A DNA stretch of 64,000 nucleotides from Candidatus Obscuribacterales bacterium (lineage in GTDB: Bacteria; Cyanobacteriota; Vampirovibrionia; Obscuribacterales; Obscuribacteraceae): the NCBI GenBank assembly GCA_019637435.1, contig JAHBVO010000001.1:62001-126000 (forward strand), in the 5' to 3' direction. The translations under genes were made by a program, and so were the position numbers. The notes below the pieces were generated by a model, which had not been told where the DNA came from, made no database searches, and saw only the letters and a program-made list of their open reading frames with translations. This document shows, one piece after another, positions 53,649-63,900 of this stretch. Position 1 is the stretch's first letter, and every line of letters begins with the position of its first letter.

Positions 53649-54965
53649 TCAGTTAAACCAGACTGCGAAATCAATCGCTTGATCCCCAAATACGCGTTCC
53701 ATCCTTTTCCAAATATCCGATTTTGCTAGACGTCCCTTCTCCAAGTATGGTGTCATCGCACGTCCTTGTACCCACAAGATCGGATCGAAGGAAGTTGGCT
53801 CCAAGAACAGACGGCGTATGTTTATGCCTAAACCCGTGTTCTTACCTCTCCAAAACGGCACCAATAGCTCACCGTGAAGGATTCTTTCGAGTTCGTCCAT
53901 GAGCGCTGTCCACATATGTACCATGTCATCGTCAACTGCCATACCGGGAATAGCCGCTTTCTGTCTGGGATTTGGAAGCCACTCGCAATCGTCATCTGTT
54001 TCTTCCAGAATGAACTTCCACGAGGTACGACTTTCTGAAATGACTGTATCTAGCTTGATGAGCGCTTTCTCCAGGTACGTGCGGTCTTCCACGTTCCAGT
54101 GAACACTATGCAATCCTGCGATCAAATCCGCGGCATCAAAGATAGTACTCTCGATCGGATAAACCGTCTTATGGTCTGTGAAATAAGTTGGCAAATCGTC
54201 GACCTTTTCAAACAGCGCCGGCGCGACAAAGTAGAAAGTCTCCCGCGTGTCATACGCTAGATACATATCGAGAAAACTAGTTATCAAATTTAGGTAACCA
54301 CGCAGCCAGTGCACGTCTCCTCGATCGAAGTTGATTACAAAGCTGTTAGCGTTTGAACTGACTATGCCAGGGTTGTGATGAAATTCCTGATAGATTCTCC
54401 AGAGCATTTCTCTTTCGCCGCAATGACCATCTCCATCGAGATCGAGTTTAACCAGTCCTACGTGAAGTCGAAGATGCACGTTCTCGTCTGTAATTTGAGA
54501 CAGTGTTTTGTCGGCATCCTCAAAGCCGCTGACCACACGTTGAATGACTTGTTGAAACTTTTGATGCGAGATCGAGTTCGCTTTCCGATTAGGTGGAACG
54601 GCGATCGTGATGAATGGAGTTTCAAGACCCTCTTTGGCGGTTTGGCGTAATCCGTAGAAGCAGATGTCTTGTGAAAACTGCTCCATCGTTCGTATGACTT
54701 GAACTACTCCTAATGAAAATCGCAATTGATCATCTTGAGGATGTGAACTCAATGCTTTGACAACAGCTTGTTTTCCTTCCTTTATGTTTCCGTTGAGCAA
54801 AAACTGCTCGATTAGAGGTGGTGCCTCGTTCTTGGAGTCGCTTACTTCTGATCTGACGCTTTGGGCACTTGAGAAATTTGAGTCATCGGCTAGCGCCCCT
54901 TGCTGACTGTTGAAGACCATGAAAAAAGTAGCTGCCGCGGCAACCGGAAAGCCGTAAAAACGCAT
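53649..54965 (-). CDS. Exported protein with an EF-hand-like loop (paralogue B)
   Basis: 438 residues from the ATG at 54965, preceded by GGGAGAG and starting a signal peptide (MRFYGFPVAAAATFF, ending near GALA). An in-frame ATG at 55118 would only add a non-hydrophobic leader. It matches paralogue A along the whole mature length: FLLNGNIKEGKQAVVKAL, the EF-hand-like loop DLDGDGHCGERE at 175-186, FDRGDVHWLRGY, DDCEWLPNPRQ and LVPFWRG. Loop ligands at positions 1, 3, 5, 9 and 12 are kept while other residues vary, so calcium binding seems selected for. Tandem with A, about 100 bases upstream. Confidence 0.65.
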   Translation of the reverse strand: MRFYGFPVAAAATFFMVFNSQQGALADDSNFSSAQSVRSEVSDSKNEAPPLIEQFLLNGNIKEGKQAVVKALSSHPQDDQLRFSLGVVQVIRTMEQFSQDICFYGLRQTAKEGLETPFITIAVPPNRKANSISHQKFQQVIQRVVSGFEDADKTLSQITDENVHLRLHVGLVKLDLDGDGHCGEREMLWRIYQEFHHNPGIVSSNANSFVINFDRGDVHWLRGYLNLITSFLDMYLAYDTRETFYFVAPALFEKVDDLPTYFTDHKTVYPIESTIFDAADLIAGLHSVHWNVEDRTYLEKALIKLDTVISESRTSWKFILEETDDDCEWLPNPRQKAAIPGMAVDDDMVHMWTALMDELERILHGELLVPFWRGKNTGLGINIRRLFLEPTSFDPILWVQGRAMTPYLEKGRLAKSDIWKRMERVFGDQAIDFAVWFN

Positions 54966-55162
54966 GAGCTCTCTCCCTATAGACTCCTGAAATTTTCGCG
55001 GCTGAGCTTTGAAAAGATTCGGTAGAGCCAACAGTTTCTCGAGTGTTGGCAAGTGGGGTGTTGTCAAAGGTATCAATATCCGGAAGAATTGCGATTTATG
55101 GCGAAGTTTTGGGACCAATTGCGGCGAGAATACTAAAGGTCCTGAGTTTATATATATTTACT

Positions 55163-55179
55163 TGATATCATGACGTCAT
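55163..55179. promoter_or_regulatory. Overlapping palindromes upstream of the aminotransferase gene
   Basis: TGATATCA (55163-55170) and ATGACGTCAT (55170-55179) are perfect palindromes sharing one base. They lie about 110 bases before the aminotransferase start and next to an AT-rich TTTATATATATTTA. They could form an operator for the catabolic genes. Confidence 0.35.
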
Positions 55180-55287
55180 TTGCTGAACTCCAGCCCTTCT
55201 TGGAGCGCGGGTCAATCGTGCGGGGCGGTACGGAGTGCGGCTTGCCAATGGTCACAGGCATCCGGTGACATAGAAGAGGAATCGAAT

Positions 55288-56589
55288 ATGGTAACGGCGA
55301 AGACGCAAGACAAGAACAAAGAATTGATCGAATTGGACCACAAGTTCGTCAATCCTGTACTCGCAAGACAGGCACCCATTGTGGCTGAACGTGGCGAAGG
55401 CTCTTATCTTTATGACGTAAACGGCGATAAGTACCTCGATTTCACGACCGGCATCGCCGTCAACAACATCGGTCACTGCCACCCGAAGGTTGTAGAGGCA
55501 GTCAGAGAGCAAGTCGGCAAATTGATGCATACTTCCGTTTGCACACACCACACCGGCTACATCGAGCTCTGCCAGAAGATTGCATCGCTCATGCCCGGAG
55601 ACCTCAATTCTGTTTTCCTCGCAAACTCAGGCGCTGAGTGCGTCGAAGGGGCGGTTAAACTGGCTCGCTACGTGACCGGACGTCCCGCAGTCGTGACTTT
55701 CCGTGGCGGTTTCCACGGTCGTACGCATCTCTGCATGTCGCTCACCACATCGAAGCTCAGCTACCGTGACATGTATGAGCCTCTTCAACCGGCTATCTTC
55801 ACGGTGCCTTTCCCTTATGTTTTCCGCTCGGATTTCCCGAACGATCCCAAGAAGGTTCTCGAAAATTGCCTTCATGAGATTGAGATGCTGTTCCTTCAGA
55901 TCGTCAATCCCAAACAAGTTGCGGCATTCATCGTCGAGCCGATTCTCGGTGAAGGTGGATATGTCGTTCCGCCGGAAGGATTCTTCAAAGCTCTGAGAAA
56001 AATCTGCGATGAGCACGGCATCATGCTTATCATGGATGAAGTGCAAACCGGTTTCGGTCGCACCGGCAAAATGTTCGCCACCGAGTGGGAAGGTATCGTT
56101 CCCGATATCCTCACGATGGCAAAGGGAATCGCAGCCGGCATGCCGCTGTCCGGTTTCGCATCGCGCAAGGAATACACCTCGAAATGGGATGCCGGAAGAC
56201 ACGGCACTACCTTTGGTGGCAACCCGGTATCCTGTGCAGCAGCACTTGCCAGCATCAAAGTTATCGAAGAAGAGAAGCTTTGCGACAGAGCTCACAAGGC
56301 TGGAACGGATATCATGAACCGTCTCAAGAAGCTCGCCGAAACCCACAAGCAAATTGGCGATGTTCGCGGTCGCGGCATGATGATCGGAATCGAGTTCAAT
56401 GACGAGCACGGTCATCCCGGCAAAGACTGGTCTGAGAAGGTAGCGAAACGCTGCTTCGAGAACAAACTTCTGGTTCTGACTTGTGGCTACAAAGGTCACG
56501 TGATCAGATTGATTCCGCCATTGAATGCTTCCGACAACGAAATCGACGAAGCTCTGAAGATCATCGAAAACGCAGTATCCGAAAAATAA
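55288..56589 (+). CDS. Class III aminotransferase (4-aminobutyrate / omega-amino acid type)
   Basis: 433 residues from the ATG at 55288 (GAGGA upstream). PLP-binding Lys279 lies in LTMAKGIAAG. The family motifs FHGRTH, the MDEVQTGFGRTGK Asp region and GTTFGGNP are present. It moves an amino group from an omega-amino acid (GABA, 5-aminovalerate, beta-alanine or acetylornithine) to 2-oxoglutarate or pyruvate. The next gene encodes a semialdehyde dehydrogenase, which favours GABA or 5-aminovalerate over acetylornithine. Start of a catabolic operon. Confidence 0.85.
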   Translation: MVTAKTQDKNKELIELDHKFVNPVLARQAPIVAERGEGSYLYDVNGDKYLDFTTGIAVNNIGHCHPKVVEAVREQVGKLMHTSVCTHHTGYIELCQKIASLMPGDLNSVFLANSGAECVEGAVKLARYVTGRPAVVTFRGGFHGRTHLCMSLTTSKLSYRDMYEPLQPAIFTVPFPYVFRSDFPNDPKKVLENCLHEIEMLFLQIVNPKQVAAFIVEPILGEGGYVVPPEGFFKALRKICDEHGIMLIMDEVQTGFGRTGKMFATEWEGIVPDILTMAKGIAAGMPLSGFASRKEYTSKWDAGRHGTTFGGNPVSCAAALASIKVIEEEKLCDRAHKAGTDIMNRLKKLAETHKQIGDVRGRGMMIGIEFNDEHGHPGKDWSEKVAKRCFENKLLVLTCGYKGHVIRLIPPLNASDNEIDEALKIIENAVSEK

Positions 56590-56628
56590 TTCAGCGACTT
56601 GTGCACAGAGTGCAGTGGAGTATTAAGC

Positions 56629-58146
56629 ATGACCAAAACTATTGAAAAGGCCACCACGTATCACAACTACATCGACGGTAAATGGGTAAAGTCGGAAACC
56701 GGCAGAACCTTCGCATCCTACAACCCGGCTAACACCGAAGAGGTTGTCGGCTACTTCCCGCTATCCAGCGAGAAAGATTTGAAAGCCGCTGTCGACGCCG
56801 CACACAGAGCGTTTCCAGCATGGAAGAAAACCCCTGCTCCGGAACGCGCCGAAATCATCTTGAAGGCTGCTCACATTCTCGAATCCAGAAAAGAAGAGCT
56901 CGCTCGCAACATGGTTCGCGAAATGGGCAAGGTCATCAAGGAAGCTCGTGGCGATGTGCAAGAAGCGATCGACATGGCGAAGTACGCAGCCGGTGAAGGT
57001 CGCCGTCTGCTCGGTATGACCGTGCCATCAGAACTCCGCAACAAATTCGCTATGGCAATCCGAGTGCCGATCGGCATCATCGGTGTGATCACGCCATGGA
57101 ACTTCCCGGTAGCGATTCCGAGCTGGAAAATGCTTCCCGCCCTTGTCGCCGGCAACACCATCGTTTTCAAACCAGCTTCGGACACGCCTCTGGTTGCCAC
57201 GCAATTCGTTGAAATCCTCAACGAAGCCGGTCTTCCTCCTGGCGTCGTCAACCTCGTTACCGGAAGCGGTAGCGAAGTTGGCATGCCTCTCGTCGAAGAT
57301 CCGCGTGTAGGCTGCATCTCGGTTACCGGCTCGTCGTTCACCGGTCGCAAGATCGCTGGACGTTGTGGCGAACTGATGAAGCGCATTACCTGCGAATTGG
57401 GCGGGAAGAACGCTATCTGCGTGATGGAAGATGCCGATATCGACCTGGCTGTCGATGGCGCTCTCTGGGGCTCCTTCGGTACTGCTGGTCAGCGTTGTAC
57501 CGCTACCTCGAGAATCATCGTTCACAAAAAGGTCTACGAAGAATTCTCCAAGAAATTCGTTGAGCGCGCTAAAGCTCTCAAGATTGGCGATGGTCTCGAC
57601 CCGAAAATCGATGTCGGTCCGGTCGTCTCGAAGAGCCAATTGGAAAGCGTACACGAGTACGTTGAGATCGGTAAGAACGAAGGCGCCAAGCTTCTGTTTG
57701 GTGGAAACATTTTGACTGAAGGTGATTTGGCGAAAGGTTGCTTCCACGAGCCTACTATCTTCGGCGATGTTAAAGCGTCGATGCGTATCGCTCAAGAAGA
57801 AATCTTCGGGCCAGTTACCGCAATCATTCCGGTTGCCGACTTCGATGAAGCCATTGAAGTTGCAAACGGCACCGAATATGGTTTGTCTCTCTCGATGTAT
57901 ACGAAAGACGTTAACCGCGCTTTCCAAGCCATTGAAGAACTCGAATCCGGTATCGTCTACATCAACGCTCCGACCATCGGCGCTGAAATTCAGCTCCCAT
58001 TCGGTGGCGTGAAGCAGACCGGTAACGGACACCGCGAAGCTGGCACGACCGCAATCGACCAGTTCACCGAATGGAAATCTGTCTATGTAGATTACTCGGG
58101 CTCTCTGCAAAGAGCGCAGATCGATAACTACGAAGGCAATCAATAG
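56629..58146 (+). CDS. NAD(P)-dependent aldehyde dehydrogenase (succinate / glutarate semialdehyde type)
   Basis: 505 residues from the ATG at 56629 (GTGGAG upstream). Catalytic Cys290 lies in TAGQRCTATS and Glu256 in CELGGKNA. The cofactor region reads TPWNFPVAIPSWK, and GVKQTGNGHRE closes the active site. It would oxidise the semialdehyde made by the aminotransferase gene 39 bases upstream. The exact chain length of the substrate cannot be read. A perfect 12-bp hairpin lies between it and the next gene. Confidence 0.87.
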   Translation: MTKTIEKATTYHNYIDGKWVKSETGRTFASYNPANTEEVVGYFPLSSEKDLKAAVDAAHRAFPAWKKTPAPERAEIILKAAHILESRKEELARNMVREMGKVIKEARGDVQEAIDMAKYAAGEGRRLLGMTVPSELRNKFAMAIRVPIGIIGVITPWNFPVAIPSWKMLPALVAGNTIVFKPASDTPLVATQFVEILNEAGLPPGVVNLVTGSGSEVGMPLVEDPRVGCISVTGSSFTGRKIAGRCGELMKRITCELGGKNAICVMEDADIDLAVDGALWGSFGTAGQRCTATSRIIVHKKVYEEFSKKFVERAKALKIGDGLDPKIDVGPVVSKSQLESVHEYVEIGKNEGAKLLFGGNILTEGDLAKGCFHEPTIFGDVKASMRIAQEEIFGPVTAIIPVADFDEAIEVANGTEYGLSLSMYTKDVNRAFQAIEELESGIVYINAPTIGAEIQLPFGGVKQTGNGHREAGTTAIDQFTEWKSVYVDYSGSLQRAQIDNYEGNQ

Positions 58147-58154
58147 TTTTGTGA

Positions 58155-58181
58155 GACACCGGATGCACCGCATCCGGTGTC
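58155..58181 (+). other. Perfect 12-bp intercistronic hairpin
   Basis: GACACCGGATGC and GCATCCGGTGTC are fully complementary with a three-base loop ACC, starting nine bases after the aldehyde dehydrogenase stop. There is no T-run after it, so it looks like an mRNA stability or attenuation element rather than a classical terminator. Confidence 0.75.
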
Positions 58182-58225
58182 ATGTTAATCGTCAGGCAGT
58201 TTAACGTAAGAGGATTTAAACCACA

Positions 58226-59422
58226 ATGGATTTCGAATTCACGCCGGAGCAAAATGCAATCCGCAAGCACATGAGAGAGTTCGCAGAGCGCGAGATCGCT
58301 CCGAAAGCACAGATGAACGACCGCGAATGCAAATTCGACTGGGACATCGCCAAAAAGATTTTCGCTGAAGGTTTCCTCGGTTGCCCGATTCCCGAGCAAT
58401 ACGGCGGACTCGGTCAAGACTACATCGCATACGGTTTGATGACTGAAGAAGTAAACCGCGTGTGCTCATCGACTCGCACACTGTTTTCGGTTCAAACATC
58501 ACTCGTCGCCCTCACCATTCTGAGATGGGGAACCGAAGAGCAAAAGCAAGCTCTTCTCCCGAAACTCTGCAACGGCGAGTTCATCGGTTGCTACGGCTTG
58601 ACCGAGCCTGAAGCAGGCTCCGACGCCGCTAATCAACAGACCCGCGCTGTCAAAGACGGAAGCGATTACCTCCTCTCCGGTCAGAAAACCTGGATCTCGT
58701 GCGGAACGATCGCAAGCCATGCGCTCGTGTTCGCTACCGTTGATCCCAAACTTGGTCACAAAGGCATCACTTGCTTCATCGTAGACACCAAGTCCAAAGG
58801 CTTCACCGCCGCCGCCATCAAAGGCAAACTCGGTCTGCGCGCTTCTGATACCGCCAGTCTCTTCCTCGATGAAGTTCGCGTTCCCGAAGAAAACATCCTC
58901 GGTGGACTCGGCAACGGCTTCAAAGTCGCAATGTCGGCTCTCGATAATGGTAGATACTCAGTAGCTGCCGGCGCTGTCGGTCTGGTTCAAGGTTGTATCG
59001 ATGCTTGCACCGAGTATTCGATGGTCAGAAAGACCTTCGGCAAACCGATTGGCGAGCACCAACAGGTACAAGCTATGATCGCCGACATGGTCGCTGACTG
59101 TGAAGCCGGTCGTTTGCTGTACCTCAGAGCCGGTCACTTGAAGAACAAAGGCGTCAGAAACACGCTCGAAACTTCACTCGCGAAATTGTTCTGCGGCGAA
59201 GCTGCTAACAAAGCCGGTCACAATGCCGTTCAAATCTTCGGTGGCTACGGCTACTCGGATGAGTACCCGGTTGAGCGCTACTTCCGCGATGCGAAAGTAT
59301 TGAACATCTACGAAGGAACTCGTGAAGTTCAACGTATGATCATCGCTCAAGACGCACTCGGCATCCGTTACGCAAACGGTCAGCCCAGCGGCAAACCAAC
59401 TGCACTCGCAGCAGTTGTTTAA
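58226..59422 (+). CDS. Acyl-CoA dehydrogenase
   Basis: 398 residues of the FAD-dependent acyl-CoA dehydrogenase fold. The FAD/substrate signature CYGLTEPEAGSDA is present. The catalytic-base position is Glu363 in NIYEGTREVQ, and the QIFGGYGYS-DEYPVERYFRDAK C-terminal block is present. It oxidises an acyl-CoA to the trans-2-enoyl-CoA and passes electrons to ETF. Glutaryl-CoA dehydrogenase would fit a 5-aminovalerate route, while short-chain acyl-CoA is equally possible. It is the third gene of the catabolic cluster. Confidence 0.87.
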   Translation: MDFEFTPEQNAIRKHMREFAEREIAPKAQMNDRECKFDWDIAKKIFAEGFLGCPIPEQYGGLGQDYIAYGLMTEEVNRVCSSTRTLFSVQTSLVALTILRWGTEEQKQALLPKLCNGEFIGCYGLTEPEAGSDAANQQTRAVKDGSDYLLSGQKTWISCGTIASHALVFATVDPKLGHKGITCFIVDTKSKGFTAAAIKGKLGLRASDTASLFLDEVRVPEENILGGLGNGFKVAMSALDNGRYSVAAGAVGLVQGCIDACTEYSMVRKTFGKPIGEHQQVQAMIADMVADCEAGRLLYLRAGHLKNKGVRNTLETSLAKLFCGEAANKAGHNAVQIFGGYGYSDEYPVERYFRDAKVLNIYEGTREVQRMIIAQDALGIRYANGQPSGKPTALAAVV

Positions 59423-59437
59423 GAACTGATCTGAAAC

Positions 59438-59476
59438 GAGAGCGCTGCTTTAGTCTAGAGCGGCGCTCTCTTCTAC
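59438..59476 (+). terminator. Terminator-like hairpin after the acyl-CoA dehydrogenase gene
   Basis: GAGAGCGCTGCT and AGCGGCGCTCTC pair over 11 positions with one mismatch and a nine-base loop. It is followed by TTCTACTT, which is only weakly T-rich. It probably ends the three-gene catabolic operon. Confidence 0.6.
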
Positions 59477-59493
59477 TTATTAGGAGAATTGAA

Positions 59494-60921
59494 TTGATGA
59501 TGTCACAAGAAGAGAATGTGCTGCAGTTAGGTCAGCAGCAACCCGCTCCACCAGTACGATTCGAGATCGTACCGGACGAGCTTTACGCTATCGTGAATCT
59601 GCACGATATGCAGCAGGGTGCAAATTCATTCTCTTGCTGGTCCTATGTAAGCGAGGGTCTTAACCGCTTAGGTCAAAAAGAGTTGGCGATTTTGATTAGA
59701 CAAAATCCCGGCGAAGAGATTCATGAATATCCGATGGATCCTTTGGGTCTGTTTCTCACAGTAAGACAGTATGCGGAACAAGGCAGTTTCGTAACGGAAG
59801 GCGATGTCACCGAATTTGGTGAATCCGGATTTATCGATTCGAAGTTTCGAGCGATGGCATATTTGAGACCGCTCGGAATTGCCGGTATGGAAGAGCCAAA
59901 CAGCGTTCTGAGCTGTGTGCTGCTTACCGAAGATGAGTTGGAGATTGCAAGACGGTTTGGTTTGACTCGCGTTCTTGCATTGCTTGGCTATACATTCAGT
60001 CACTTCCCTTGCCCGCCATGGGTCGATCGTGGCAGAAATTCCTGCATCACCGACGATATGAAAGCTGCTATGGACCAGAGCATCCTGGCGAAAGTCCCGC
60101 AATTTGCGATTCCCGGCGTGCGCGTGCAGCTCGCTGGCACCACTCTCAGTATCAAGTGCCCTAACGGTCTTGAAGAGGGGTTGAACGAACTGCTTCAACA
60201 GATTCCGGAGGAGGCACCGCTGGTAGTGTCCGGCGAACTTGACCCGGATGCCAACGCTCTGCTCGTCTGGCAAGCCACAATGGAGAATGGTCCATCGGCG
60301 ATCACACCACCCGGCAGCGACGGCTCTAAAGTTTGCGGTTGCTCGGTACTGTTTTTCCCGGAACAAGACGAAAGCAACGCTCAAGTTGTCGAAGACTCGT
60401 TCCTTCTCAGCCTTGCAACACCGGATTGGTTGAAGATGCGCAAGGCATTGATGAATGGCTCCGAAGTCAAAGTCGCAACCCCGGCGGGCGGCACAATCTC
60501 GATCGAATGGTATCAACCGGAAGTCGCTTCGACTGCCGGAATTGGAGCGATGCTAACTGAATTGCCGAAAGTCGAGCTTCCGGATAGCTGCGCCAAAATC
60601 GAGAATGTCGAAGTGACCACCGACCACGACGTGGTCGGTAAAGTCTCAAGCCCTGCGGTTCTTCGCCAGTACATCGAAGCCGTTCAATACACGATTCTAG
60701 GATACTTTGTTGACAGGAAGGCTAGTGACAGCCGCACTATCAATGTTAAGTGCGAAATCACGCCAGGTAACAAAGTCTCGTGGAACATGTCCTCGACTCC
60801 GCAAGAAGACAAAATCGAACTGAAGGGCATCGAACTTCGCCTCGCTGACCTTCCGACTCCGGCGGTCAACTCCGACAAGGTCGAGTTCCAGCTCGTTCTG
60901 GCAGTCGCTCCGAAAGCCTGA
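59494..60921 (+). CDS. Uncharacterised protein, N-terminal part faintly SUFU-like
   Basis: 475 residues with no signal peptide or membrane helix. The N-terminal ~200 residues (FSCWSYVSEGLNRLGQKE, then VLSCVLLTEDELEIARRFG) resemble bacterial suppressor-of-fused-type domains in pattern, but I cannot confirm this. The second half repeats a similar strand-rich layout. No catalytic motif. ATG at 59494 after TTAGGAG. A hairpin separates it from the convergent macroglobulin-like gene. Confidence 0.5.
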   Translation: MMMSQEENVLQLGQQQPAPPVRFEIVPDELYAIVNLHDMQQGANSFSCWSYVSEGLNRLGQKELAILIRQNPGEEIHEYPMDPLGLFLTVRQYAEQGSFVTEGDVTEFGESGFIDSKFRAMAYLRPLGIAGMEEPNSVLSCVLLTEDELEIARRFGLTRVLALLGYTFSHFPCPPWVDRGRNSCITDDMKAAMDQSILAKVPQFAIPGVRVQLAGTTLSIKCPNGLEEGLNELLQQIPEEAPLVVSGELDPDANALLVWQATMENGPSAITPPGSDGSKVCGCSVLFFPEQDESNAQVVEDSFLLSLATPDWLKMRKALMNGSEVKVATPAGGTISIEWYQPEVASTAGIGAMLTELPKVELPDSCAKIENVEVTTDHDVVGKVSSPAVLRQYIEAVQYTILGYFVDRKASDSRTINVKCEITPGNKVSWNMSSTPQEDKIELKGIELRLADLPTPAVNSDKVEFQLVLAVAPKA

Positions 60922-60945
60922 ACGCGGAATCACAAAGCGGTTTCT

Positions 60946-60977
60946 TCAAAGTTGGCTCGATCGATGGCCAACTTTGA
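60946..60977. terminator. Hairpin between convergent genes
   Basis: TCAAAGTTGGC and GCCAACTTTGA form a perfect 11-bp stem with a ten-base loop in the 64-base gap between the convergent genes. No T-run on either strand. It is positioned to act for both. Confidence 0.55.
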
Positions 60978-60985
60978 TACCGACT

Positions 60986-63900
60986 TCATTTAGTCACAGT
61001 AACCTGAATTAGACCCGGATTTCCAACGCGTTCTTCGATGAACATATTCCGGACGCAAACGGCGATGCTCTGGGTTTTGCTTCCGGCGACTTCTGTGACG
61101 CCAGTAGCGGCGAGTGAAATTTTGACCTCCGATTGGCCTGCAAAGTCGATTGAAAACAATTTCACCTGACCTCCGCCTACCACTCTTGAAACTGCGTCGG
61201 GTAGCGCAACCCAGAGCAAGTCTCCCATTTTGTAGCCTTCCTCCAGAGCGACGATCAGGTCGAAAGAATCTCCGGCTTTGTATTTGCGACCGTGTTGCCC
61301 GCCCTTCTCCAGGCTCACTCGCAGCGGAACATCCGATGCAAATTTCGTCCAGTCTTCTTCGACCATCGTGTCAATCATGACAGTAGCTACGCCTTGTAAA
61401 ACTTTGAGTGTGTTCAATTTTTCGGATGTACTCAGCGCTTCTGCTCGGGAGCGGATTTCTCCATTAAATTCGAATTTCGCACTTTGCGTGTCACCGCCAG
61501 TGATACCGCATTTGTCCAGCTCCTTGATCAAGGCAATCGCAGCTACAGAATCGTAAGTTGAGTATAATCGCCCCTCATCGTTTAACTGACTGATTACCTC
61601 ATTAGCCAGCCCTAGAGCCGTTTTTAAATGGGCGGAGTTTCGGCTGTTGAGCAATACGGCGGCAGCATATGCCGATTCCGCTCGTTTAAAAACGTTGTAG
61701 CCAAACCACGGATTATTTTCGACTGTAACTTGACCCTTTTCAAGCGTCTCTTCGACGTACTTCAGAGCCCGGACTGCGACTTCGCCTTTGCCGAAAGTGA
61801 TTGCGCCATAGGCGTCTTCGCAGGAAGTGAATTCAGACGGCGGCCAGTTGATTCCATACGCGTTGGTTGTATCCGCGGCCATTTCTAAACCGCTTTCAAT
61901 TGCCTCTTTCAAATCTTTGGACATCGTGCCGATATCCGCGTCTTTGAGATGCTGCAGGTTCCAGAGATAACGAGCCGCTTTCTTTCCGTAGTGCTGGTCC
62001 GGTTCGTTGAAACGTTCCGGATACGCCTTGAAGCCGCGGCCTTTGAGCCACATTTTTTGCTCTCTGCGGATGCCTGCGAGAATGACGGATTCAGCGGTTT
62101 TCCTGCGATTGTCATCGTCGCCGGAGAATATGTACATGGCACATCCGGATAGGATTTTTGCAGCCGTCTGCTCGCAGCAACAGTGTGCATAATCTGCGGT
62201 TGCCTCGACCAGGGCTTTAAACGACGTTTCAAGCCCCGGCATCAGCGACAGCGCTCGGCGTTTTGAGTCGTCTGCCAGTGCAATGCTTTCTCCGATTTGC
62301 AAAATCTGAATTGTGCGAACCAGGCGTTTCAACTTTCCAGGCTCATCGACATTCTTCATGTCATTTGCAACTATTTCGCCTGAGGAATCCTCAACTATTG
62401 CTTCGTACGCACCTGGAAGTGCTGAAAACGAAAATGTTGTTGGTGTCCCGGAAATCTCGCCTGTGAAGGGCTTGTTTACGTCATCGAATACTTCAATCGG
62501 TTCACCGTTCAAAAGAACTTTTAGTTTTACCTTCTTTGCAGATCCGATGTGAACGAATGCTTGGGCTGGTTCATCTTTGCGGGTGAAGACCGGCGTGGTC
62601 AGTTTTACAAACGGATCTTTGGCGGCCCGAAAGCTGGTTTCTTTCGATGTCCAGTCCAGACCTTCGATTGCGAAGCACTCAACAATATAATCGGCGAATG
62701 TATTCGGCAGCTTGATGGTCAAACGGCCTATACCTCCATCTACATTCACAAAGCCTGCAAACAGCACCTCAGGGTCGTCTTGTAGCATCGTGATTGCTTT
62801 GGTTTTATCTTGTGTTTTCGCTTTGGTTGAATTCGTCGCTTGGCTAACTACGGGGCTGCCGTCTGCTACCTCTGCAGTCACCACGTGATCGAAGATCATG
62901 TCCATATTCGATTCTTGTATTTGATGCTTCACAATGTCCGGCGATTGCGCCATGCCGAACCTTGCCGAGATAGTCTGTTCGCCGCGCTCTTGAATAGGAG
63001 TATCCCATCGCGCTTCACTGCGAAAGCGCAGCGCTCCTTCGTTCTCTGCGCTCGATGTGCCGACAGCATCTGGAAACCCACCTCCATAGGCAGAACCTGG
63101 TGCTGCCAGTGGCAATGCTCCCCATGATCCGGTCGACATTTCTCCCATCGCAGCTCTCGCCATGAGCGCGTAGCGAGGGGGAGCAGATTCTTGATATTTC
63201 TGTCTCAGGCTGGTTTTGACCTCTCCTACCTTTTTCTCCTTGCCTTCTAGTTCTATAAACGTTTTCAACGCACCAGCCAGTTTTAACTCGGGCGTATCAG
63301 CGCTAATGAGACGCGCGTCTTTGACGATTGCATATATGGAGGTTGCTTTGCCTGCTGAGAATTCAATGTTGATGTCTCTACCGGGCGGACAAAGCTCCGG
63401 TAAAGTAATTTCTGTTGATACCGTGTTCGGTACCACGACCGTTGCCCAACCCTCCCAGGCTTTGCCGTCTATGTAGGCTCCCAGGAGAACCAGCGATGAG
63501 GGTGCGAATGCTTCCAGTGAAATTTTTCGACCTGCTTCGAGGTCTTCGAATGTAAACTCTCGAAGCCCACCGGTCAGCAAGTGTTCAAATGGTGGAAAGT
63601 CTCGGAGCGAGGATAGATCCTCGTCTTCTTCTAAGTGCTGCATCTCTCGCCAACCATCCATGAAGGACTGTCTGAGCGCCTGTACCGCTTCATCTCGTTG
63701 CCCTGCGCGTGCATAGCTGCATGCAGTGTAATACGCGAAATACGGATGGGGGTTTGCGAGTTCCGCGCGTCGTTGCCAGAAGGTTTCCGCAGCTCCAAGG
63801 AAGTTGCCGGATTTAAACATAGCTTCGGCGGTTTTGTAGACGGCATCTCCAGAAGGATGACCAACCTGTTCCACATCAACCGCGCCTTCGTCCGCGCGTG

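Noticed and set aside
57028..58173. 381-residue open frame on the minus strand across the aldehyde dehydrogenase
   Set aside because: It lies entirely antisense to a well-supported gene with intact catalytic residues, and its product shows no domain. It is a codon-bias shadow.
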